Of a DNA stretch of 63,300 bases, positions 26,488-35,612 are shown piece after piece. The stretch is from positions 1-63,300 of the forward strand of contig MAAI01000084.1 in NCBI GenBank assembly GCA_002163115.1. Reading direction: 5' to 3'. Numbering within the stretch: the first letter of the stretch is position 1; each line of letters begins with the position of its first letter. The translations under genes and the position numbers were made by a program. Below the pieces are notes generated by a model. It was given only the letters and a program-made list of their open reading frames with translations, did no database searches and had not been told where the DNA came from. The stretch is from Methylophaga sp. 41_12_T18 (GTDB lineage: Bacteria > Pseudomonadota > Gammaproteobacteria > Nitrosococcales > Methylophagaceae).

Positions 26488-28581
26488 GTGTTTGAAAAAA
26501 CAAAAGTAATAAAGAAATCAGTGGTGACATTATTAGTCGCCTCTGCATTAGGTAGTAGTTATATCGCACAAGCTGAACAAGTTGTTAGCCAAACACGTGA
26601 TGAAACAGCAACACTGGAAACGATCAAAGTATTGGGAGCACCAGAGAAGGGCTTCAATGTCGCGATGACCGATGACATGATTGAAAAAACTCAAGCGTCT
26701 AGTTTGCAAGATCTTTTTCGTCATGAGCCTTCTATCACTGTGGGTGGCGGACTGCCAGTCGCACAAAAAGTATATGTTCGTGGTTTAGAAGATACCTTGT
26801 TAAATGTCACTATCGATGGTGCAACGCAAGCAGGTTATATCTATCATCACCAAGGTCGCATTAATGTCGAACCTGAACTGATCAAAGAAGTAATCGTAAA
26901 AGCGGGTGCTGGTAATGCGACCGATGGTGCCGGTGCACTAGGTGGTGCGATTCACATCAAACTAAAAGATGCTAAAGATCTTGTTCGTGATGACCAGCGA
27001 GTTGGGGCATTAGTAAAAACGGCCTACCACTCTAATAATGATATGTGGAAAAAGCATGTTAGTGCTTACGGCATGCTGACCGAAGATTTTGGTGTGTTGG
27101 CTAGTTTTACAGCGAATGATGCCGGTGATAACTACCAAGATGGCAATGGTGATGAAGTTGATTACAGCAAAATCGATCAACAAAATGTCCGGATCAAGCT
27201 GAGCGGTGATATTGCTGAGGGACATTATTTATCATTAAGCTACGAAGAGTTTGATGATGATGGCACTCGTTATGCCAGACCAAATATGGGCGCTTTATTT
27301 CACCCTGTTTATCAAAACACGCCAGTTCCACAAAAAACACGCCGTGAATCTTGGGTGGCCAATTATGGCTTTAACCCTGACAGTTCACTGATCGATTTAG
27401 ATACAACGGTTTATTACAACGACAGCTACTTAACAAAGCAAGGCGATCAATGGGTTGTATTTCCAAACTTTGGAACAGTGTTCACTGATTATTACAATGG
27501 TGAAAGTCACGGTGGTGGTGTAGAAAGTGTGGGTATTGATATTCGCAATACCAGTAAGTTTGGTGCGCATGAAATCATCTATGGTACGGAGTATCGTGAA
27601 GATGAAGCCTACTTTACGAAGTCTGTAACGGGTATAAATGATGAAGAAACTGAAGTCTTCGCTGTTTATGCACAAGCAGATGTGGAAATAAACGATTGGT
27701 TTAGTGTGAGTGCGGGTCTACGCTATGATGATTACGACTATCAAGATAATAATGGTTTTGAAATCGATGACAGTCAATTCAGCCCAAATGCCACATTGAA
27801 CTTTAATGTAACTGAAAATTTAACATTGCATGGTGGTTATGCACAGGCGTTTAAAGGTGTGAGCAGCCCTGAAACCTTCTTCTTAGAATTCCCTTTCCCA
27901 ATTCCGGGTTCACCGAATGGAAGAACGCTACAAAGTTATAACGGTGCCGATACTACAGCTGGTGGTTTTGGCGTTGGTGAGCTTAAAGCTGAAGAATCCG
28001 ATAATATCGAGGTTGGCTTTAAATATGAAGGTGATAACTTTGCTGCCAGTGGTGAAATCTTTAGACAGCGTGTTGATAATACACAGGTTGTAGATGCAGG
28101 TTCTGCTACTCGATACAGCTACTTAGATACGGTTGAATCAACAGGTTATGCCTTACGAGTTGCTTATTTCTGGGATGAGATTACAGCGAACCTGGGTGTA
28201 TCAGAAACCAAGCCGGAATTAGGTAATGCTCCATTAGGCAGTGGTGAAATGGGCGTTGGTACAGCTTATGGTCGTACTTGGACTACCGGTTTGGAATATA
28301 GCCCTGTCTTTAATATCACTATGGGCTGGAATGCTCGATTTGTAGAAGAGTTAGATTTTGTGCAAGATGGCCAAGATGATAAAGCCGGGTACGGAGTGCA
28401 TGATGTTTATGTGCAATGGACGCCAACAGATCGCATGAAAGTGGGCTTAGCGGTGAGTAACTTATTTGATAAGTATTACTATGATCAAGGGACGTTCTAT
28501 TCGCAAAGTAATACATCGGATCCTATAGGTTTAGCAGAGCCTGGTCGTGATGTACGAGTTTCATTTAGCTATGAGTTCTAA
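26488..28581 (+). CDS. TonB-dependent outer-membrane receptor
   Basis: This receptor imports a ferric siderophore, haem or similar chelate. The start is GTG, seven bases after TAGGAG. A signal peptide ending near ALGSSYIAQAEQ is followed by a TonB box-like segment (LETIKVLG). The plug domain lies at about residues 60-155 (LFRHEPSITVGGG, KVYVRGLEDTLLNVTIDG, VEVIVKAGAGNATDGAGALGG-like end), and the rest is a 22-strand barrel closing with VRVSFSYEF, with terminal Phe. The 697 residues are normal for the family. Together with the downstream binding protein and ABC genes it forms a complete uptake route. The substrate cannot be named from the sequence. Confidence 0.92.
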   Translation: MFEKTKVIKKSVVTLLVASALGSSYIAQAEQVVSQTRDETATLETIKVLGAPEKGFNVAMTDDMIEKTQASSLQDLFRHEPSITVGGGLPVAQKVYVRGLEDTLLNVTIDGATQAGYIYHHQGRINVEPELIKEVIVKAGAGNATDGAGALGGAIHIKLKDAKDLVRDDQRVGALVKTAYHSNNDMWKKHVSAYGMLTEDFGVLASFTANDAGDNYQDGNGDEVDYSKIDQQNVRIKLSGDIAEGHYLSLSYEEFDDDGTRYARPNMGALFHPVYQNTPVPQKTRRESWVANYGFNPDSSLIDLDTTVYYNDSYLTKQGDQWVVFPNFGTVFTDYYNGESHGGGVESVGIDIRNTSKFGAHEIIYGTEYREDEAYFTKSVTGINDEETEVFAVYAQADVEINDWFSVSAGLRYDDYDYQDNNGFEIDDSQFSPNATLNFNVTENLTLHGGYAQAFKGVSSPETFFLEFPFPIPGSPNGRTLQSYNGADTTAGGFGVGELKAEESDNIEVGFKYEGDNFAASGEIFRQRVDNTQVVDAGSATRYSYLDTVESTGYALRVAYFWDEITANLGVSETKPELGNAPLGSGEMGVGTAYGRTWTTGLEYSPVFNITMGWNARFVEELDFVQDGQDDKAGYGVHDVYVQWTPTDRMKVGLAVSNLFDKYYYDQGTFYSQSNTSDPIGLAEPGRDVRVSFSYEF

Positions 28582-28607
28582 GCCGATTTGAAACTTTTTC
28601 CTATTTT

Positions 28608-28631
28608 GCCCACCTTAATGGTGGGCTTTTT
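28608..28631 (+). terminator. Hairpin terminator or attenuator between receptor and binding-protein genes
   Basis: A 7-bp GC-rich stem (GCCCACC / GGTGGGC) with a five-base loop is followed by TTTTT. It lies inside the presumed operon, 20 bases before the next start. It would give high receptor and lower transporter expression if partly read through. Confidence 0.85.
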
Positions 28632-28651
28632 AGTTTTTGGAGTGGGCAGTT

Positions 28652-29788
28652 TTGAATGAAAAAAAATGGTTAACGAACTGTATTATTGCACTGTTTATGT
28701 GTGTGATATGTGTGCAAGCAACTGCTGAAATCACCATCACAGACATTGCTGGTAGAACAGTAACATTAGATAAACCAGTGAATAAAGTGGTGTTGGGCGA
28801 AGGCCGTTTTTTAGCTGTCCTCGGTGTTTTAGGTATTGAAAATCCTGTTTCTCATGTTGCAGGCATGATGAATGAGTTTCGGTTGTTTGATCCGGCAGGT
28901 TATCAACAATACCAAAAATCGTTTCCAGAGGTAGATGCTGTACCGAACTTTGGTCATACCAGTGAAGATAGCGTCAGTGTTGAGAAGATCATTCTCTTAA
29001 ATCCAGATGTCGCGATATTTGGCTTGAATGGTCATGGCCCAGGTGCACGATCGAAACATATTACTGATCGTTTAGAGGCGGCTGGGATTCCTATTGTCTT
29101 TATCGACTTTAGACAAGATCCGGTTAAAAATACAGTGAAAAGCGTTGAGATTGTCGGTGAAGTAATGGGCCGTAAGGATGCAGCTCAAGCTTATGCCGAG
29201 TTGTATAACTCCGAGCTGAAAAAAGTCACTGATGGTATCTCAACCATTACTCAACAAGACTATCCATCCGTATTGTTTGAACTACGTGCTGATATGGCAC
29301 AAGAATGTTGTATGACAGTGGCTGAAGGCTTATTTGCTGATATGGCAGAAGTGGCCGGTGGCACCAGTGTGGCGAAAGGATTATTACCCGGGCCAATTGG
29401 CCAGCTTAGTTTTGAGCATGTGATTAACTCAGACTTTGATGTTTATATCGGTTCGGCAATAGGTTCAATGTTGGATCTAGAAAATCAAGATAGTTATAAG
29501 CGTTTACTACTCGGTACAGGTGTTGATAAATCTACTGCCGAAGATTCACTTGATACTTTGCTTAATAGAACTGGTTTTTCAGAAATGGCCGCGATTAAAA
29601 CGCATCGTTCTCATGCTATCTGGCATCACTTTTATAACTCGCCGTTAAATATCTTTGCCATCCAAAAAATGGCGCAATGGTTTCATCCACAGTTATTTTC
29701 AGATTTAGAGCCAGAAAAAGTGCTCGATGAATTATTAGCAAACTTTGATGGTGTTGATTTATCAGGTAATTACGCCGTTTCAAATTAA
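28652..29788 (+). CDS. ABC transporter periplasmic binding protein (FecB/BtuF/TroA-like)
   Basis: This protein binds the iron chelate in the periplasm and passes it to the permease. The start is taken as TTG 28652, nine bases after a GGAG, giving MNEKKWLTNC and a signal peptide ending near VQATAE. A TTG at 28637 in the same frame precedes the ribosome site and is unlikely. The mature protein opens with ITDIAGRTVTLDKPVNKVVL, the start of the class III binding fold, and contains EKIILLNPDVAIFG and IPIVFIDFRQDP before a long helix. It has no lipobox. The 378 residues are slightly long for the family. Confidence 0.86.
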   Translation: MNEKKWLTNCIIALFMCVICVQATAEITITDIAGRTVTLDKPVNKVVLGEGRFLAVLGVLGIENPVSHVAGMMNEFRLFDPAGYQQYQKSFPEVDAVPNFGHTSEDSVSVEKIILLNPDVAIFGLNGHGPGARSKHITDRLEAAGIPIVFIDFRQDPVKNTVKSVEIVGEVMGRKDAAQAYAELYNSELKKVTDGISTITQQDYPSVLFELRADMAQECCMTVAEGLFADMAEVAGGTSVAKGLLPGPIGQLSFEHVINSDFDVYIGSAIGSMLDLENQDSYKRLLLGTGVDKSTAEDSLDTLLNRTGFSEMAAIKTHRSHAIWHHFYNSPLNIFAIQKMAQWFHPQLFSDLEPEKVLDELLANFDGVDLSGNYAVSN

Positions 29789-29802
29789 ATTAGGATAATG
29801 AA

Positions 29803-30102
29803 ATGTTCCAAGCTCAGACTACGGTCCAGGCACAAAAAGCCGACAAATACATTAAAACGTTAGCCAAGCATTTTTCTAAAAAAGTAACAGTAGAAAATAA
29901 TGAAGGCGTTAGTAAAATCATCTTTTCAATGGGCACATGTAAGATGACCTTGAACAATGACACCATAAGCTTACATTGTGAGTCATCGCATCAAGATGGG
30001 CTAGAGGTGGTGAAAGATATTATCTCTAGTCATCTTATTATGTTAAAAGAGCTGAGGAGTATCTCTATTGAATGGCAAGATGAGATGCTAATCAAGGATT
30101 AA
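29803..30102 (+). CDS. DUF2218 family protein
   Basis: This 99-residue protein matches the DUF2218 pattern (KYIKTLAKHFSKK at the start, then a central FSMGTCKMTL strand and a final SSHLIMLKELRSISIEW helix). The family is often encoded beside siderophore or haem transporters, but its molecular role is not known. It sits 14 bases after the binding-protein gene and two bases before the permease gene, so it is surely co-expressed. It is the only plus-strand gene of this locus with an ATG start. Confidence 0.78.
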   Translation: MFQAQTTVQAQKADKYIKTLAKHFSKKVTVENNEGVSKIIFSMGTCKMTLNNDTISLHCESSHQDGLEVVKDIISSHLIMLKELRSISIEWQDEMLIKD

Positions 30103-30104
30103 CA

Positions 30105-31151
30105 GTGACAACAACAGCTTCTTTTGACTACTTAAAAAAGTCTCGTCAAAAAACAGGTTTAATTTTGGTAGCGGCCTTACTGCTATTGCTTAGTTTGTTT
30201 TTTGATATTGCGACAGGGCCGGGTGAGTTTTCACTATCAGAGATATGGCAGGTAATTTTTCAACCTGATGCTCTGGGTGCACGAATGAATATCATCATTT
30301 GGGATATCCGTATTCCAACGGCATTAATGGCGGTGTTAGTCGGGGCCATGCTCAGTGCTGCCGGTGCTGAAATGCAAACCATCCTAAATAATCCGTTGGC
30401 TGATCCGTTTACCTTGGGTATCTCATCAGCAGCTAGTTTCGGTGCAGCGGTTGCCATAGTTGTAGGCGTGGAAACGATCCCGATTTTTGGTGAAGGTTTG
30501 ATTACCGTCAGTGCGTTTAGTTTTGCTTTAGCAACGGCCTTGTTTCTTTACTTATTCACTCGACTACGCGGCTCTACCAGTGAAACGATGGTATTAGTAG
30601 GCATCGCCTTGCTATTTGCCTTTAATGCCTTACTGAGCTTATTGCAGTACACCGCGACCGATGCTCAACTGAGTCAGATCGTGTTTTGGATGATGGGCTC
30701 ATTAGGCCGTTCAAACTGGGTAAATATCACGGTATGTTTTGCCGTGTTGTGTTGCGTGATGCCAGTATTTTTCTACCGTAGTTGGGCATTAACTGCGTTA
30801 CGGATGGGTGATGATAAGGCGGCTAGTTTAGGCATTAATGTCAAAAGGCTACGTATTGAGATGTTGTTAGGCGTTTCACTGTTAGCAGCTACTGCGGTTT
30901 CTTTTGTAGGCACCATTGGTTTCATTGGTTTAGTGGGGCCACATATTGCACGAATGATAGTTGGAGAAAATCAACGCTTCTTCTTACCGATGTCGATAAT
31001 TTCTGGTGCATTGATCATGTCGCTGACATCGATACTGAGTAAGTCGATCACAACCGGCGTGGTTTATCCGGTAGGGATTATTACTGCATTAATCGGTATT
31101 CCATTCTTTATTAGCCTTATCCTGACCGTGCAAAGAAGGAGCTGGCATTGA
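30105..31151 (+). CDS. FecCD-family ABC transporter permease
   Basis: This inner-membrane permease for ferric chelates or cobalamin has 348 residues with about ten membrane segments. Family signatures include DIRIPTALMAVLVGAMLSAAGAEMQTILNNPLADPFTLGISSAA (the classic LAxPxxLGxxxGA region) and GTIGFIGLVGPHIARMIVG before the coupling helix. It starts with GTG, two bases after the DUF2218 stop. Its stop overlaps the ATPase gene by four bases. Confidence 0.93.
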   Translation: MTTTASFDYLKKSRQKTGLILVAALLLLLSLFFDIATGPGEFSLSEIWQVIFQPDALGARMNIIIWDIRIPTALMAVLVGAMLSAAGAEMQTILNNPLADPFTLGISSAASFGAAVAIVVGVETIPIFGEGLITVSAFSFALATALFLYLFTRLRGSTSETMVLVGIALLFAFNALLSLLQYTATDAQLSQIVFWMMGSLGRSNWVNITVCFAVLCCVMPVFFYRSWALTALRMGDDKAASLGINVKRLRIEMLLGVSLLAATAVSFVGTIGFIGLVGPHIARMIVGENQRFFLPMSIISGALIMSLTSILSKSITTGVVYPVGIITALIGIPFFISLILTVQRRSWH

Positions 31152-31918
31152 GTTTAACAATTAAAAATCTCAGCTTTTCCTATCCTGATAAGGCAGTACT
31201 AAAGAATATTTCTCTTTCAAACTTACCTAAAGGTAAGTTAACGGTACTTTTGGGGCCAAATGCTGCTGGTAAAAGTACCTTTTTCCGTAGTTTGGCTGGC
31301 TTGGTTGATGCAGATTATGAGCAAATACTCATTAATGATGAAAGCTTGAGTGAGTTAACCGCAGCAGAGCGAACCCAGCGTGTTTGTTATATGCCACAAA
31401 TATTCTCTACTCAAGCGATGTTAACGGTGTTTGAAGTGGTGTTATTGGCCCAAAAACAACTGAACTCCTGGTCAGTGACTGAAGAAGATGTTCAGTCCGT
31501 AGATGCGCTATTAAAGCAGTTTGAAATCGAACATCTAGCTCAACGTTATATCAGTGAGCTATCAGGTGGTCAGCAGCAACTAGTCTCTATTTGTCAGGCA
31601 ATGGCCCGGTCAGCTGAATTATTTTTACTCGACGAGCCAACCAGTGCGTTAGATTTAAGGCATCAACTTCAAGTGATGCAGCGTCTGAAAGATGAAACTC
31701 AACAGCGTGATGTCATCACGATCATTGCTTTGCATGATCTTAGTTTGGCTGCTCGCTTTGCCGATAACATTCTGTTAATGAAAGATGGCAAATTACAGGG
31801 CCATGGCGAGACCGAATTTATGTTTTCTTCGCCATTGATTGAAGATATTTACGGCATTGAAATAGAGTTATTTCGTAATTCTAAAGGTTCGTTGGTAGTG
31901 ACGTCAGAGCTTAAATAA
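31148..31918 (+). CDS. ABC transporter ATP-binding protein (FecE/FhuC type)
   Basis: This subunit hydrolyses ATP to drive the FecCD permease. The 256-residue protein has Walker A GPNAAGKST (near residue 37), the signature LSGGQQQLVSICQAM, Walker B LFLLDEPTSALD and the H-loop ALHDL. The start is a TTG that overlaps the permease stop (TTGA), giving translational coupling. It is the last gene of the iron-uptake operon; no terminator is visible before the convergent gene begins at 31941. Confidence 0.93.
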   Translation: MSLTIKNLSFSYPDKAVLKNISLSNLPKGKLTVLLGPNAAGKSTFFRSLAGLVDADYEQILINDESLSELTAAERTQRVCYMPQIFSTQAMLTVFEVVLLAQKQLNSWSVTEEDVQSVDALLKQFEIEHLAQRYISELSGGQQQLVSICQAMARSAELFLLDEPTSALDLRHQLQVMQRLKDETQQRDVITIIALHDLSLAARFADNILLMKDGKLQGHGETEFMFSSPLIEDIYGIEIELFRNSKGSLVVTSELK

Positions 31919-31940
31919 CTACTTTGGAACTGTTATTGTT

Positions 31941-32357
31941 TTATTTAACTCCCAGCTGTACAGCCAGTATTGCTGTACAAATACCAATAAAAATACCTAT
32001 AGCTATGGAATATAGCCTATCGGATCTTTTAGACCGAAACTCTGCGAAATATAGTTCTCCCTTAGTTGTTGAATGAAACATATCTAACTCAGGGTTAATG
32101 GTCTTTCTTGAACTTGTAAAGTTATTTACTTTCTTCTTCCCCGTAGCACATGAATATAATATTGAGGCGAGGAGTTTTTCATCATCTTTCCCATACGAAA
32201 ACTCATGTCCGATGTAACCAGAAATACAGAGCTGTGCTAAGGGGTAATAGTCTTTGTAATTAGAAAACTTCTTATCGATAAGAGGCATTAACTCCGCTAA
32301 GGAAGCTTCTCTATTTTTTATAATGTATTTTAGTATCGAGTGTGCAGGTAACTTCAT
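31941..32357 (-). CDS. Hypothetical protein with C-terminal membrane anchor
   Basis: The product has about 138 residues, starting MKLPAHSILKYIIKN. It is soluble and helical in its first 110 residues and ends with one hydrophobic segment (IAIGIFIGICTAILAVQLG). I do not recognise a family. The frame runs upstream to 32423, overlapping the HAD gene by 23 bases, but the ATG at 32357 is more likely. No ribosome site is clear. It is more AT-rich than the genes before it and is the last gene of the minus-strand run, so it may be a later addition. Confidence 0.55.
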   Translation of the reverse strand: MKLPAHSILKYIIKNREASLAELMPLIDKKFSNYKDYYPLAQLCISGYIGHEFSYGKDDEKLLASILYSCATGKKKVNNFTSSRKTINPELDMFHSTTKGELYFAEFRSKRSDRLYSIAIGIFIGICTAILAVQLGVK

Positions 32358-32400
32358 ATAAATTTGATTGTCTGCTTTTCGATTAAATGTATTCTTATAT

Positions 32401-33144
32401 TCAAAGTGCCAACATCTGCTCAAGGTTTATAAGTCTAACTCTTTCAAGTTCATTTGCCGACGACTTATCAGCTTGGGTGTTATATCCCCAGGTAGCAAAA
32501 AAGAGTTTGATTGCATCGAGTTGATGATCATTTATTACATTAAGCAAAGTAGGCAGTCGATCTTCGACAAATAAAATGTCCTGTTCAGGGTGTTGTCTTG
32601 CTAAGTGTTTCAATACTTGCTGCTTACTTAATTTGCGATCGAGGCCGTAAATTTTCTCAGCCGGAAATTCGATACCGTTACTGGCAAAAATCTGGCTGAC
32701 AAAACGTTCTTGTTTAGTGGTGATAATGTAACTATTTTTCTTATCCAGTTGTTGTAGCTTTTCCTTTATACCTGGGAATAGTGGATTTTTAGCCATCCAG
32801 CCAGCTAAATCCTGTTTTATCCACAGATCACGAGTATCACCAAAGCGTTGCTTTAGTTTGTCGGTATTGAGCTCATCACGATTAATAATGTGTTTGATTT
32901 GATTGTTGAAGTTAATCAATACATGGTCGGCGCTATGGCCTTCATATAAGGCGCGCATGATTAAAATAGCTTCATAACCTGTTTCCATCACCGGCCTGAC
33001 AAGGCGGAATAATGAAATAAGTTCTTCGGGGGCTTCTTCTGGCATTTCAGGCCAGATTTGGGTGGCTACTTTCCAGCCGGTGATAGCTGTTTCGATAGCA
33101 CTATCACAGATAACACCATCGAAATCTAATGCATAAACGGTCAT
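32401..33144 (-). CDS. HAD-family hydrolase
   Basis: This 247-residue phosphatase-like protein has HAD motif I at its very start (YALDFDGVICDS, nucleophile Asp at residue 8), motif II in SYIITTKQ, a motif III Lys before VLKHLA and motif IV in DILFVEDRLPTL. A helical cap lies between motifs I and II. It would remove phosphate from a small molecule of unknown identity. It follows the DUF3012 lipoprotein gene by 15 bases at the 3' end of the long minus-strand run. A GGAAG lies 11 bases before the ATG. Confidence 0.85.
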   Translation of the reverse strand: MTVYALDFDGVICDSAIETAITGWKVATQIWPEMPEEAPEELISLFRLVRPVMETGYEAILIMRALYEGHSADHVLINFNNQIKHIINRDELNTDKLKQRFGDTRDLWIKQDLAGWMAKNPLFPGIKEKLQQLDKKNSYIITTKQERFVSQIFASNGIEFPAEKIYGLDRKLSKQQVLKHLARQHPEQDILFVEDRLPTLLNVINDHQLDAIKLFFATWGYNTQADKSSANELERVRLINLEQMLAL

Positions 33145-33159
33145 GACAAATATAACTTC

Positions 33160-33336
33160 CTATAACAAGCAATGCTTGGCAAAGTCGCCAGCTTCATTGG
33201 CTGTCCAATCACCTTTTGGTTGTTCCTTCATGCTGGCACACCACTTATCGCTGCCGACTTCAGGTGTGCAGGCTGACAATGAAAGGGCAAAACAGGCAGC
33301 AACGAGGGCTGTGAACAGTTTTTGTTTAGCTGTCAT
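33160..33336 (-). CDS. DUF3012 small lipoprotein, 58 aa
   Basis: The 58-residue product starts MTAKQKLFTALVAACF and has a lipoprotein signal with lipobox LSAC (Cys 23). The mature part (TPEVGSDKWC, then KGDWTANEAGDFAKHC) fits the DUF3012 pattern with conserved W-C, GDW and AKHC residues. AAGGA stands six bases before ATG 33336. It lies 27 bases after pyrC' and 15 before the HAD gene on the same strand. It would be attached to a membrane; its role is unknown. Confidence 0.85.
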   Translation of the reverse strand: MTAKQKLFTALVAACFALSLSACTPEVGSDKWCASMKEQPKGDWTANEAGDFAKHCLL

Positions 33337-33363
33337 GATGTTTCCTTGGGTAAATGGCAGTGA

Positions 33364-34641
33364 TTAGTTACGGGAAAAGACCAGTTTGCCACCATAAATG
33401 GTGTGGCTGACTTCATTATTAAAGAACCAGCCAGCAAAGGGGCTGTTTTTACCGGCACTGACAAAGTCATTGGGTTGGCATTCATTATCGGCATTGGGGT
33501 TAATAATGCAGATATCGGCTTGACTGCCGATCTTTAGTTGGCCGGCTTCGATGCCTAGGATATTGGCAGGTTGGTTGGTTAGGCTAGCTATCGCTTGATT
33601 TAAATTAAGCTCTTCATCATTAACCAGCTTTAAACTCAGCGGCAATAAGGTTTCTAAGCCTGAAATGCCGGGTGAGGTTTCGGCAAAAGGACCTAATTTG
33701 GCATCTTTAGCCAGCGGTTGATGGTTGGAGCTAATCGCTGTGATAACGCCATCACGTAAACCTTGTTGTAGTTGTTCACGATCACGAATGGTACGTAATG
33801 GCGGAATGACATGACTTAAGCTATCAAAGTTGCCAATATCGTGTTCGCATAAATGTAAGTGATGGGCGCTGACATCAGCAGTGACATTTAGACCTCTACT
33901 TTGAGCATCGGCAATCATAGTGACTGCTCTACCTGTGGATATATTCTGAAAGTGAGCACGTACTCCAGTTTGTTCGATAAGTAGTAAGCTTTTGGCAACA
34001 GCGATGGTTTCAGCGGTTTCAGGTATGCCGGCTAGGCCGAGGCGAGCACTGACGGTGCCTTCATGAACACAGCCTTGATTTTGTAACCAAGGATCGGCGG
34101 CATTAATAAATAGAGTCAGATCGAGTGTGGCGGTATATTCCATCGCTCGACGTTGAATGACACTGTTTTTTATTTCAGATAAACCATTGCTAACACCGAC
34201 ACAGCCGGCAGCTTTTAAAGCGGCCATCTCGGTGAGTAATTCACCTTTTAGGTTCTGGGTTAAAGCACCAATGGTTAATATCATGGCGCGATTGGCTTTT
34301 TTGGCTTCATCTTCAATTAATTCAATCACTGCCGGTGAATCAATAATTGGATCAGAATCAGGCGGTATTACCAAGCTAGTGATGCCACCTGCGATAGCGG
34401 CATGGGTTTCACTGGTGATCGTTGCGGTGTGCTCTTGACCGGGCTGACGTAAGCGAGCACAGAGGTCAATTAGGCCGGGACAAACAATGTGATCGGTAGC
34501 ATCGATAGTGTGATCGGCGACAAAGTCATCATGGCGCTCGGTGACGGCGATAATTTTGCCATCTTCAACTAATACATCGTGTTGGCCATCAATATTACTG
34601 GCAGGATCAATGACACGGCCATTACTTATACGAAGCTTCAT
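33364..34641 (-). CDS. pyrC': Dihydroorotase-like protein, non-catalytic (PyrC' / PyrX)
   Basis: The 425-residue amidohydrolase-fold protein is related to dihydroorotase but has lost its metal site. The HxH after PGLID is replaced ([10 protein letters not shown]), and the usual catalytic TDHAPH is SSNHQPL. In Pseudomonas and relatives such proteins are structural partners needed for aspartate transcarbamoylase assembly, and an active PyrC is encoded elsewhere. Its ATG overlaps the pyrB stop by four bases, fitting a stoichiometric complex. Confidence 0.92.
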   Translation of the reverse strand: MKLRISNGRVIDPASNIDGQHDVLVEDGKIIAVTERHDDFVADHTIDATDHIVCPGLIDLCARLRQPGQEHTATITSETHAAIAGGITSLVIPPDSDPIIDSPAVIELIEDEAKKANRAMILTIGALTQNLKGELLTEMAALKAAGCVGVSNGLSEIKNSVIQRRAMEYTATLDLTLFINAADPWLQNQGCVHEGTVSARLGLAGIPETAETIAVAKSLLLIEQTGVRAHFQNISTGRAVTMIADAQSRGLNVTADVSAHHLHLCEHDIGNFDSLSHVIPPLRTIRDREQLQQGLRDGVITAISSNHQPLAKDAKLGPFAETSPGISGLETLLPLSLKLVNDEELNLNQAIASLTNQPANILGIEAGQLKIGSQADICIINPNADNECQPNDFVSAGKNSPFAGWFFNNEVSHTIYGGKLVFSRN

Positions 34642-35612
34642 GCTACAACCTCTTGTTGTTCTGATTGGGAGCCTAAGGTCATTGACATCACTGCCATGCG
34701 AACGGCAATGCCATGAGTTACTTGTTCTAAGATCACCGACTGTGGGCCATCGGCAACGGCTGATGCGATTTCAACACCGCGGTTTATTGGACCGGGATGC
34801 ATCACAATGGCATCAGGCTTGGCTAGGGCGAGTTTTTCTTCACTTAGCCCGTAACAGTCGAAGTATTCACGGGCACTCGGTAATAATGCACCTTCCATCC
34901 GTTCTAGTTGTAAGCGCAGCATGATGATGACATCAACATCTTTTAGTCCGGCTTCCATATCATGATAAACATGCACACCTAAGGTTTGGCAGTCGGATGG
35001 TAATAATGTTTTGGGAGCAATGACGCGAATTTCACCGACACCGAGTGTGGCCAGCGCTTGAATTTGTGAACGAGCCACCCGTGAATGCAAAATATCGCCA
35101 ACGATAGCAACACGTAAATTTGGAAAGTGTTGTTTATGACGGCGAATGGTGAACATGTCTAACATTGCTTGCGTTGGGTGGGCATGACAGCCGTCACCTG
35201 CATTGATCACACTGACATGAGGAGCGACATGTTGAGCAATAAATTCGGCAGCACCACTTTGTGCATGGCGAACAACAAACATATCGCTATGCATTGCTTC
35301 CAGGTTGTGCAGAGTATCTAGTAAGCTTTCACCTTTGGATGTTGCAGAGGTGCTGATGTTGAGATTGATCACATCGGCAGATAAGCGTTTGGCTGCAAGT
35401 TCGAAGGTGGTACGGGTACGAGTGCTATTTTCAAAAAACAGGTTGACGATGGTTTTGCCTCTTAATAAAGGGACTTTTTTAACCTGTTGATGGGATATGC
35501 TAGAAAACTGTTCAGCACGATCCATTATTTCCGTTAATAGAGGGCGTTTCAGGCCTTCAATGGTTAGAAAATGACGTAGTTGACCGTTGTCGGTGAGTTG
35601 ACCACTGCTCAT
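34638..35612 (-). CDS. pyrB: Aspartate carbamoyltransferase catalytic subunit PyrB
   Basis: This enzyme joins carbamoyl phosphate and aspartate, the first committed step of pyrimidine synthesis. The 324 residues contain the carbamoyl-phosphate loop [15 protein letters not shown], the mobile loop region with [25 protein letters not shown], and [12 protein letters not shown]. It begins directly after the pyrR stop and overlaps pyrC' by four bases. Activity probably needs the pseudo-dihydroorotase encoded next. Confidence 0.96.
   Translation of the reverse strand: MSSGQLTDNGQLRHFLTIEGLKRPLLTEIMDRAEQFSSISHQQVKKVPLLRGKTIVNLFFENSTRTRTTFELAAKRLSADVINLNISTSATSKGESLLDTLHNLEAMHSDMFVVRHAQSGAAEFIAQHVAPHVSVINAGDGCHAHPTQAMLDMFTIRRHKQHFPNLRVAIVGDILHSRVARSQIQALATLGVGEIRVIAPKTLLPSDCQTLGVHVYHDMEAGLKDVDVIIMLRLQLERMEGALLPSAREYFDCYGLSEEKLALAKPDAIVMHPGPINRGVEIASAVADGPQSVILEQVTHGIAVRMAVMSMTLGSQSEQQEVVA

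Noticed and set aside
31968-31991. Inverted repeat TGTACAGC/GCTGTACA as a terminator of the ATPase gene
   Set aside because: It lies within the coding end of the convergent gene and has no T-run on the plus strand.
33143-33367. Plus-strand 74-codon frame
   Set aside because: It is the antisense of the DUF3012 lipoprotein gene, which has a better start, lipobox and family pattern.
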